A DNA stretch of 64,000 bases from Xenorhabdus indica (GTDB lineage Bacteria > Pseudomonadota > Gammaproteobacteria > Enterobacterales > Enterobacteriaceae). Shown in pieces: positions 1-12,000 of this stretch. The DNA is taken from contig NZ_NKHP01000001.1 in the NCBI RefSeq assembly GCF_014467235.1, forward strand, positions 94,195 through 158,194, given 5' to 3'. Position 1 is the stretch's first letter, and the number at the start of each line of letters is the position of its first letter. Both the position numbers and the translations under genes were made by a program. The notes under the pieces are model-generated. The model did not search any database, was not told the DNA's origin, and saw only the letters and a list, made by a program, of their open reading frames with translations.

Positions 1-3000
1 CTCAACAGAGCTGGTGTCAGGCAGGCATGAGTCACTGCCTGTTCTTGCAGATAATGCCAGAGGCGGCACGGATCTTGACGAACCGTGTCGGCAGGAATAT
101 CCAGGGTGGCACCACCACACAATGCCATCATGATTTCCAAGACGCTGGCATCGAAACCAAATGAAGCGAATTGCAACATCCGGCTATGAGAATGAATGTC
201 AAATTGGCTGATTTTATCCCGGATAAGGTTGACCAACCCACGATGTTCAATCATCACCCCTTTCGGTATTCCGGTAGAACCAGAAGTATAAATCACATAG
301 GCCAGATGCCGTGAAGTTAACGCAGGAACCTGCGGGTTGTTGTCCGATTGGTCAGGCAGGATATTCGGGTCAAGTACAGTTAATTTTGCCAGTGCTTCTT
401 CACCCAATGCGGTACGCCCTGTATTATCCGCCAGTACTACCAACGGAGCGGCATCATTCAGCATATACGCCAGACGATCACTCGGATAGGCAGGATCCAG
501 TGGTACGTAAGCGCCCCCCGCTTTCAGTACTGCCAATAGCGCCACTACCATCGCTGGCGAACGTGGCACACAAATCGCCACCCGCTGGTCCGATACTACC
601 CCCAGAGAGATAAGCTGATGAGCTAACCGGTTAGCCTGAACATTCAGTTCTGCGTAGTTTAAGATGTGCTCCTGATGTATCACCGCTGTAGCATCTGGGG
701 TTTTCTCCACCTGTTGCTCAAACAATTGATGGATACACACCTGTTCAGAATACGCTATTTCAGTCGCATTCCGCGTTTCCAGCAATAGTCTACGTTCCGC
801 CGGTGACAAAATATCAATTTCCCTGATTGGTTGTTGTGGGTTAGCCACCATCATTTGCAATACGGTGTGCAAATACCCCACATACCGCTGGATTGTTTGT
901 TGATCAAACAAGGCTGTTGCATAATTCAGAGTACCTACAATTCTGCCTTCTTCCTCAAACAGGTTAAGTTCAAGATCAAACTTGACCACATTAAAAACCT
1001 GATCAACTGGTAAGATTTCCAGCGCTGGCAATTTCCACTCTATTTTCTCATTGTTCTGCCAGGCAAACATTACCTGGAACAGCGGAGTATGCGCCAGTCT
1101 GCGCGGCGGTTGCACAATTTCCAACACCTGTTCAAATGGCAGATCCTGATTATCCTGTGCAGCTAACGTAGTTTGCCGAACACGTGCAAGTAATTCTGTC
1201 ACATCCGGAGTGCCCGATAAGTCGATGCGTAAAGCCAATACATTGACAAAGAAACCTATCAGGGATTCAATTTCCTGACGACCACGTCCAGCACAAGGTG
1301 TACCGATAACCAGATCACTCTGACCTGACAGACGTGACAGAACCATAGCCCAAGCTGACAGAATAGTTATGAATAACGTCGTACCCTGCTGCTCACTCAG
1401 GCGCTTGAGGGATTTAGTCAACACTTCATCCAGATTGATGGGCAATGAACTCCCTATAAACGACTGCTGAGAAGGACGTGGACGATCGGTTGGTAAATCA
1501 AGCAGTATCGGTGTATCAGCCAACATGGTACGCCAGCAGTCAGATTGGGACTGTAAGCGTTCTATCGAAAGCCACTGACGCTGCCATGCAGCATAATCAG
1601 GATACTGAATCATCAACGGTGGTAGTGGATCAGGTTGACCTGTCAGAAAAGCCGTATAGAGTGCACTTAGCTCTGATTTCAGTATCCCTAAAGACCAACC
1701 ATCAAAAATAATATGATGCAAGGTCAGCAGAAATACATAATCATCGTCTGCTAGCTGTATCAAACTGGAACGGATTAATGGCCCCTGAGTAAGATCAAAC
1801 GATAGCCCAAACTCCTCCATACACAAACGCTTAAGTTGTCCATCCGCGTCAGGTACGCCTCGCAGATCATACTTCTTCATGGGCAAACCGGGTTCAGCCG
1901 GTAATAAAGCGACTTGGGGTTGACCATCAACCGTCACAAAGACAGAACGTAAAGCTTCGTGGCGAGCAAACAGAGCATTAAGCGCCCGCTGCCAGGCACT
2001 GATATCAAACTGACCACGCAAATGCTGTATTACAGGGATATGGTAAGTATCACTCACCCCTTCAAACTGCGCGAGGAACCACAGATGATGCTGGCTAAAT
2101 GACAATGGCAAAGCACTATCGCGGGATACCGGTGTAATCTCAGGCAACCTGTCACTATTCTCATTACATTGTGTGTAGGTACGTTGTGTGTAGATCCTCT
2201 CCGCAAAAGCAGCCAGAGAGGGTGACATAAACAAGGTAACAAGCGGTAGTTCAACACCGAAAGCTGCCACACGGTTCATCACCCGTGCAGCCAACAACGA
2301 ATGGCCCCCCAACGCGAAGAAATTATCATGTCGACTAATCTGTTCAACCCCTAACAACTCACGCCAGATAGCCGCTAACGCCGTTTCTATCTCTCCTTGC
2401 GGAGCTTCATGAACCTGACGGGCAAAGTCTTCCTCTCCCGGAGCTGGCAATGCCCGGCGATCCAACTTGCCGTTAGAGGTTAGCGGGAATGCGGTCAAAC
2501 AGACGAAAGCCGCAGGCACCATATAATCAGGTAACAGAGCACTCAAATGCTCACGCAGGCTCACTGCCAATCCGTCATCCGGTTCTGCTAACACATAAGC
2601 GACCAAACGTTTATCTTGCCCATCACCCAGTGCTAATACCTGCGCTTCACGTACCGCAAAATGTTCTGTCAGCCGAGCTTCAATTTCCCCCGGTTCAATC
2701 CGAAAACCACGGATTTTAATTTGCTGGTCATTACGCCCCACAAATTCCAGATTACCATCCGGCAGATAGCGGGCCAAATCGCCGGTCCGATACATACGCG
2801 CAGCCGGTTTATCACTAAAAGGATCAGCCAGGAAGCGTTCAGCCGTGAGTTCAGGCCGATTAAGATAACCACAGGCAACACCGTCTCCACCAATATAAAT
2901 CTCACCGATCGCCCCCAGTGGTACTGGCTGACCATAAGCGTTCAATAAATAGAGGCGTGTGTTAGCGATGGGTCGGCCAATGGGAAGTTTTGTCATATCT

Positions 3001-6000
3001 ACCGGCAATTCAGTGATACGGTATGCCGTGGTAAACGTCGTTCCCTCACTCGGCCCATAGCCATTCAATAACTGCTGAGGCGGGCTATTACGCAGAACCT
3101 GAGCGATCACATGCGGATTAAGAATATCCCCTCCGACAATCAAGATATTGATCTGTGGGAGAACCGGAGACAACTCCGCTGCCAGTCGGTTAAACAATCC
3201 AACCGTCAGCCACAGGACAGTAATCCGGTGAACCTGTAAAACCTGTACAAATGCCTGGGGTGTCAATAAGGTTGCATGGTCGATGACCACCAGCGCGCCA
3301 CCGTTAAGTAAAGGCGTCCAGACTTCGAAAGTACTCGCATCGAAAGCCGGATTAGCGGTAAAGGCAACCCGGTCATCCTGTCCGGTTTCAGCATAACCAT
3401 TATTGATAACCAACCGAACCACCGCACGATGAGGCACTACCACGCCTTTGGGTGTACCGGTAGAGCCAGAGGTATACATGATATACGCCGATCCAGTGCT
3501 GGAAGCGGGTAAATCAAGATTGAGGCGATCTTCTTCCCTGATGGTGCTCATCTCACCAGAGAAACGAAATATCGGCACAGTCAGGAGGTCAGCCGGAATA
3601 TCCGCCCACATATCGGTGAGCAGCAATTTGGCTGAACAATCTTTTATCAACCAGTTCTTCCGCTCGTCCGGTACACCAGGATCAATCGGGACATAAACAG
3701 CACCCGCCTTGAGAATAGCTAACTGAGCCACAACCAGCTCAATAGATCGCTCTAACAAGAGCGCAACATGTTCCCCCGGATAAACTCCTTGCTCAATTAA
3801 TTGACGAGCCAGTCGATTAGCACAGATATTCAATTCCGCATAGCTAATGGATTGGTTTTCATATAGCAACGCTGTGGCATCCGGGGTATTCTCCACCTGT
3901 TGTTCAAACAGGTGATGAATGCACAGTTGGTCAGGATAAGTTGTTTCGGTCGCATTCCAGGTTTCCAGCAACAATGTGCGTTCAATTTCTGGCAGAATCT
4001 CCAACATCTGTACCGGCGTTTCCGGCGTTTGTTCAAGCGCTTCTGCCAAGCTCTCCAGAGCCTGTTGCATATAACTACATATTCTTTCTGGATCAAATGG
4101 TTGTACTACCTGAGCAGTCAGCCCCAAATTGGAACCACCATCCTCTACCGACAAGACAAACGGATAGTTGGTCCGCTCCTGTGCCCCAAGGAATTCAATT
4201 CCGCTGATGATCTCATCCGGCGTGACCGGCTGTGTATTATGTCGGTAATTCAACAGCGTATTAAACAGTGGTGTCCCACTGGCTACCCCACTGCAACGTT
4301 GAGCCAGCGCCAATGATGCATGTTCATGCGCTAATAATCCTGCCAATCGGGTATGAGCGGCCTGTACACTCTCTCGTACCGGAGTTTCATCTATATCCAA
4401 TCGTAATGGCAGGGTATTAATAAACAGCCCCATGCCATTGTCGGCGCCTGCACCAGCCTGAATACGTCCGAACAACACTGTGCCAAATACCACTTGTTTC
4501 TGACCACTGGTACGCGACAATACCTGTGCCCAGGCCAAATGACACAGCGCCGCCACACTGACGCCCAAACGCCGAGCCTGATTACGCAGACGGTTATTCA
4601 GTGCAGGCGTCAGCATTCTGTGCGATTCCGTCACCTGCGAGCCGTCATGGTGTACTTCCGTTAATCCGAATGTCAGCGTCGGCTCATCCACCATCGCCAG
4701 CATATCGGTAAAGAAACGGGTATGTTCTTCCTGACTTATTCCCAGTTGAGCCTGAGCTACCAAAGTACGAAAAGGTACCGGAGCAGGCAGACCCTCTTCC
4801 CGTCCAGTAAGATAGGCCTGCACTTCGTGGTTCATCACTTCCAGCGTGGTATGGTCGCCAATCAGATGATGCAGCAATTGCAACAGGATCCAGCGTCCAT
4901 CGGTTTCCTGTGCCACCGCAAAACGCAACAACGGTGCTTGACTAAGATCGATACGATACCGACGCGGGTCAAAACGTTGAGTCAACTGGTCACCGACAAG
5001 TCCGTCAATCGGGTTCAACACCAGTTCAGTGATTGATAAAGGTGCCCGACGGCAAACCACCTGCGCCGGAACGGACAATCCTTGCCAAACAAAAGCAGTA
5101 CGCAGAATATCGTGGCGATCAACCACCTGTTGAACCGCGGCCAGATAACGATCCAGCAAACGCCGATCTGCAAAAGCCTGTTGCGTTATCAGCAAGTAGG
5201 GATCACCTTCATTCGCCAACAAATGGTGAAACAGAATGCCATCTTGTAGCGGTGACAGAGCATAGATATCCTGAATATTAGCCATTCCCCCCGGTATCTG
5301 ATCAACAATACAGTCAATTTCAAGCTGAGTGAGGTCAATCAGCGGCAACATCTCCGGTGTTAACACAGACGTATCCGGTGTAATACCGTTATCAGGCACC
5401 TTGATCTCACAATGCTGAGACAAAGACTGAGCCAGTACATTTAATGTCGGATGCTGGAATAACGTTTGTACCGAAATGCCTAACCCCATACTCCGTAAAC
5501 GCCCAATCATCCGTACTGCCAACAGCGAGTGGCCCCCCAGGGCAAAAAAGCTGTCGTGCCGGCTAATCCGCTCAATCTCCAGCAATTCACTCCAGATAGT
5601 AGCAAGCGCGTTCTCAATTTCCCCTTGCGGCGCTTCGTAAACCTGGCGGGCAAAAGCATGTTGATTGGGCGCCGGCAACGCTCTGCGATCCAATTTACCA
5701 TTCGGTGTCAATGGGAATTCATCCAGACGTACAAAAGCTGCCGGAATCATATAATCCGGTAAAATATCACTCAGATATTCACGCAGACTGGCGGCCATCC
5801 CGTTATCCGTTTCTGCCACTATATTATTTGTCACTACATAGGCAACTAAGCGCTTATCCTGACCATCACCCGACGCCAGTACCAACGCTTCACTCACCGC
5901 CGGGTATTCAGTCAGGCGCGCCTCGATTTCCCCCAGTTCAACCCGAAAACCACGGATTTTAACTTGCTGGTCATTACGACCGGCAAACACCAGATTGCCA

Positions 6001-9000
6001 TCCGGCAGGTAACGGGCTAAATCTCCGGTGCGATACATCCGGGCATCAGCGTCATCACTAAACGGATCTGTCAGGAAACGTTCAGCAGTGAGTTCAGGGC
6101 GATTGAGATAGCCACGGGCCACACCCACACCGCCAATATATAACTCACCTACCGCGCCCAGCGGTGCCGGCTGACCGTGTTTGTCCAACAGATAGACACG
6201 TTTGTTAGTTGCTGGTCTACCGATGGGAATTAATCCTCTTGTATAGTCTGACGGACAATTCCAGGTGGTGGCGCAAACGGTGATTTCCGTCGGGCCATAA
6301 GCATTGAACAGCGTGGCCTGACGGTTTAATGTCTGGATTAGCGCCGGACTGGGTGCTTCACCGCCCAGTATCACGGTCGGCTTTATCGCCAGCGCCGGTA
6401 AATCAGCCCCATCCCGCAGCAGGGCGGGTGTCAAACAAGCGTGCGTCACCGACTGCTCTTCAAGATACTGCCAGAGGCGGTGCGGGTCTTGCCGGATTGT
6501 TTCAGTCGGAATAATCAGCATAGCTCCACTGCTTAACGCCATCATGATTTCCCAGACGCTGGCATCAAAGCCAAATGAAGCAAACTGCAACATCCGGCTG
6601 GTAACACCAACATCAAACTGAGCAATGTGTTCCAGCGTTAAGTTAACCAGACTCTGATGTTCAATCATCACCCCTTTCGGTCTGCCGGTGGACCCGGAAG
6701 TGTAGATCACATACGCCAGATGCCGTGAGGTGAGATCAAAAAGTTGCGGGTTACTGTCCGGTTGATTTGGTAAGGAATTTGGATCGATTACAATCAGTGT
6801 CTTCAATGTTTCTTCACTCAGTGCCGCCCGTCCAATATTATCCGCCAGTACTATAGTTGGTGCAGCATCAGTGAGCAGATAAGCTAAACGTTCACACGGA
6901 TAAGCCGGATCCAATGGCACATAAGCACCACCTGCTTTCAGCACCGCCAGTAATCCTACTATTCTCTCCAGTGATCGTGTCACACAAATAGCCACTGGTT
7001 GATCTGGTACTACACCTAATACAATCAATTGATGTGCTAATCGGTTGGCACGAGTATTCAATTCAGCATAGCTGAGCATCTGGTTTTCATACCTTACTGC
7101 TATCGCGTCCGGGATTCTCTCTACCTGTTGTTCAAACAACTGATGAATACAGACATGGTCAGGATATGGGGTTTCTGTGGCGTTCCAGGTTTCCAGCAAC
7201 AACTGACGCTCTGCTGGTGCCAAGAGATTAATTTCCCCGATCGGCTGCTGAATATTAGCGACCATCGCTTGCAGTATTGTGTGCAAATATCCAACATGTC
7301 GTTCGATTGTCGATTGATCAAACAGAGCGGTTGAATAACCGAGATAACCGACAACCCTGTCCTCCTCTTCAAACAGATTAAGTTCAAGATCAAACTTAAC
7401 GACATCAAAAGGTTGATCGATCTGTGAAATTGTCAGCCCCGGTAATCTCCATTCCACAATCTCGTTGCTCTGCCAGGCAAACATCACCTGAAACAATGGG
7501 GTATGCGACAGCCTACGCGGGGGTTGTACAATTTCTACCACTTGTTCAAAGGGTAAATCTTGATGCTCCTGGGCCGCCAGCGCGGTTTGCCGCACACGCG
7601 ACAGCAACTCCGTCACATTAGGCTCACCCGATAAGTCGATACGCAACGCCAAAGTATTAACAAAGAAACCCATCAAGGATTCCACTTCCTGACGGCTGCG
7701 ACCAGCACTGGGTGTACCGATGACCAAATCATCCTGACCGGACAAACGAGACAAGACTATTGACCAGGCTGATAGCAAGGTCATAAATAACGTGATCCCC
7801 TGTTGTTCACTCAGACGCTTAAGGGATGCCGTTAACTCTGTGTCCAGATTGATAGGCCACAGGTTCCCTGCAAACAATTGTTCGGGAGGTCGTGGTCGAT
7901 CGGTTGGCAAATCCAGCAAGACTGGCGCGTCAGCCAACACCATTCGCCAATAATCAGATTGAACCTGAACCCTCTCAGCAGAAAGCCATTGACGCTGCCA
8001 TGCCGCATAATCAGGGTATTGGATGACCAACGGCGGCAACGGATCAGGCTGTTGGTTTAGGCAGGCTGAATAAAGCGCACTCAGTTCTGATTTCAATATC
8101 CCTAAAGACCAGCCATCGGACACAATATGGTGTTGGGTCAACAGGAAGACATACTCATCGTCAGTCAGTTGTATCAGAACAGAACGAATTAAGGGACCGC
8201 AGGCAAGATTAAACGGCATTTTAGCTTCCTGCTCGCACAAATGCTTAAGTTGCTCATCCACCTCAGAAGCTTTACGCAGATCGTATTTTTTCATCGGAAG
8301 ACCAAATTCCATCGGCAGGAGTTCAACCTGAGGCTGCTCGTTTACTGTGATAAAAACGGAACGTAATGCTTCATGACGGGCAAACAGGTGATTCAGTGCC
8401 TGCTGCCAGGCATGAATATCAAGCTGGCCTCGTAAACGCAGTGCCAACGGAATATGGTAGGTATCACTAATCCCCTCAAATTGCGCCAGAAACCACAGCC
8501 GCTGTTGCGCGAATGACAGGGGTAGCGCTGCGTCATGGGGTGTCGGTGTGATGGCGGGCAATACTCCACTCTGTTCATTTAAACGCTCATCAACCGCCTT
8601 AGCAAAAGCCAGCAAAGCAGGCGCTTTAAATAATGTGGTCAGCGGCAGTTCAGCACCGAAAGCCGCGACACGGTTCATCACTCTCATCGCCAACAACGAA
8701 TGACCACCCAGAGCAAAGAAATTATCATACCGACTGATTTGCTCAACATCCAACAACTCACACCAGATAGCTGCCAAGGCAATTTCAGTTTCCCCTTGCG
8801 GCACTTCATAGACCTGACGGGCAAAGTTTTCCTCTCCCGGCACAGGCAATGCCCGACGATCCAGTTTACCATTCGGCGTCAACGGGAATTCATCTAAACG
8901 GACAAAAGCCGCTGGCACCATATAATCAGGCAAGATTGCGCTTAAGTGGGCACGCAGATCGTTGATTAATCTGTCATCTGCTTGCGCTACGATATAGGCG

Positions 9001-12000
9001 ACCAGCCGTTTGTCCTGGCTGCCATCTAGTACCAGCACCGCAGCCTCACGTACCGCAGAATACTCCTTCAACCGAGTTTCAATTTCCCCCAGTTCAATCC
9101 GGAAACCACGGATTTTCACCTGCTGGTCGTTACGGCCCAGAAATTCCAGATTGCCGTCCGGCAGATAGCGGGCCAAATCGCCGGTCCGATACATGCGCGC
9201 AGCCGGTTGGTCACTAAAGGGATCAACCAGGAAGCGTTCAGCCGTGAGTTCAGGCCGATTAAGATAACCACAGGCAATGCCGTCTCCACCGATATAAATC
9301 TCACCAGTCGCCCCCAGTGGCACAGGTTGACCATAAGCGTTCAACAAATAGAGGCGTGTGTTAGAGATTGGCCGACCAATGGGAAGCTTTGTCGTCCCTA
9401 CTGGCAACTCAGTGATACGGTATGTCGTGGTAAACGTCGTTCCCTCACTCGGCCCATAGCCATTCAATAACTGCTGAGGCGGGCTATTACGCAGGACCTG
9501 AGCGATCACATGCGGATTAAGAACATCCCCTCCGACAATCAAGATATTGATCTGTGGAAGAACCGGAGCCAACTCCGCTGCCAGTCGGTTAAACAATCCA
9601 ACCGTCAGCCACAGGACAGTAATCCGATGGGTCTGTAAAACCTGTATAAACGCCTGAGGTGTCAACAAGGTAACGTGGTCAATGATCACTAGCGCGCCAC
9701 CGTTGAGCAAAGGCGTCCAGACTTCGAAAGTACTCGCATCGAAAGCCGGATTAGCGGTAAAGGCAACCCGGTCATCCTGTCCAGTTTCAGCATAACCATT
9801 ATTGATAACCAACCGAACTACCGCACGATGAGGTACTACCACGCCTTTGGGTGTGCCAGTCGAGCCAGAGGTATACATGATATACGCTGATCCAGTACTG
9901 GAAGCGGGTAAGTCAAGATTGAGGTAATCTTCTTCCCTGATGGTGCTCATCTCAGCAGAAAAACGCAATAACGGAACAGCCAGGAGACCAACCGGAATAT
10001 CCGCCCACATATTGGTAAGTAGCAATTTAGCTGAACAATTTTTTATCAACCAATTCTTGCGTTCGTCCGGTACACCAGGATCAATCGGGACATAAGCAGC
10101 GCCCACCTTGAGAATAGCTAACTGAGCTACTACCAACTCAACGGAACGCTCTAACAAGATCGCAACATGCTCACCCGGATAAACTCCTTGCTCAATTAAC
10201 TGACGGGCCAGCCGATTAGCACAGATATTCAGTTCCATATAACTGAGGATTTGCTCTCCCGCGATCAGTGCTGTAGCAACTGGCGTTTTCTCTACTTGTT
10301 GTTCAAACAACTGATGAATGCATAACTGTTCAGGATACGGTGTTTCTGTGGCATTCCAGGTTTCCAGCAATAATGTACGTTCCGCTTCGGGCAAAATGTT
10401 CAATGCCCGTACTGGTGTTTCTGGTGCCCGCTCCAGCGCTTCGACCAGACTTGCCAGCGCCTGTTGCATATAACCACATACTCGATCCGGCTCAAATGGC
10501 TGTACTACCTGCGCGGTCAGCCCCAGAGTAGCCCCACCGTCCTCTACCGACAGTACAAACGGATAGTTGGTTCGTTCTTGTTCCCCCAGGAATTCGATAC
10601 CCGGTACAACCTTATGTGGGATCAGCGGCTGCTCATTATGCCGGTAGTTCAACAGGGCACTAAACAGTGACGTGCCGCCCGCTATCCCACTACAACGTTG
10701 AGCCAGCGCCAGTGAGGCATGTTCATAATCCAACAATCCTGCCAGTCGGGATTGTGCCAGTCGTACACTGTCATGTACTGACGTGTCATCCATATCCAGC
10801 CGCAACGGCAACGTATTGATAAACAGCCCCATGCCGCTATCGGCTCCTTCCCCCGCCGCCATGCGCCCAAACAATACCGTGCCAAACACCACTTTTTCCT
10901 GACCACTGGTTTGCGACAACACCTGCGCCCAGGCCAAATGACACAATGTTGCCACACTGACACCCAGGCGTTTTGCCTGTTGGCGAAGGCGGTTGTTTAA
11001 CTCCGGTGGTAACATCCGGTGCGATTGTGTGACATGTGAACCATCACGATGCACCTCGGTTAGGCCAAACGGCAGCGTTGGTTCATCTACGTCAGCCAGC
11101 ATGTCGGTAAAGAAGCGGGTATGTTCTGCCTGATTGACATTCAACCGGGCCTGCGCCACCAGATTGCGGAAAGGCACCGGTATTGGCAAGTTGTCATCCT
11201 GTCCGACAAGGCAGGCCTGCACTTCGCGGTGCATTACTTCCATTGTCGTATGGTCGCCAATCAGGTGATGCTGCAATTGCAGCACATGCCAACGGCCATC
11301 TGTTTCTTGTGCTCCTGTTTCTTGTGCGACTACAAAGCGCAATAACGGAGCCTGACTCAGATCAAAACGATACTGACGTGGGTCAAAACGGTGAGACAAT
11401 TGCTCACCCACTGGCCCGTTAGCCGGATCCAGGGTCAGTTCAGTGACCGATAAAGGCACTTGACGCCAGACCACCTGCACCGGTGCAGATAATCCCTGCC
11501 AGATAAATGAGGTTCGCAGGATATCATGGCGATCAACCACCTGTTGCACTGCTGCCAGATAACGCTCCAGCAGTGCCCGGTCAGCAAAAATCATCGGATA
11601 GGCCAGCAGATAGGGGTCACTTTCCCTCGCCAACAGATGATGGAATAAAATACCGTCCTGCAATGGCGACAGAGCATAGATATCCTGAATATTGGTAATC
11701 CCGCCCGGCACCTGTTCAACAATAAGGTCAATCTCAGACTGAGTCAGATCAATCAGCGGCAACATTGCCGGTGTCAGCACAGTGCTCTCTGGGGTAATGA
11801 CATTCAGCGGTACTACTACAATTTGATGTTGATCCAATGTCTGGGCCAGTTCTGACAATACTGGGCATTGAAACAGGTTACTGGCGGCCAGTGTCAATCC
11901 CATACTGTGCAGGCGTTCAATCATCCGTACGCCGAGCAAAGAGTGTCCACCTAACGCAAAGAAACTGTCATGTCGGCTAATACGTTCAATACCCAGTAAT

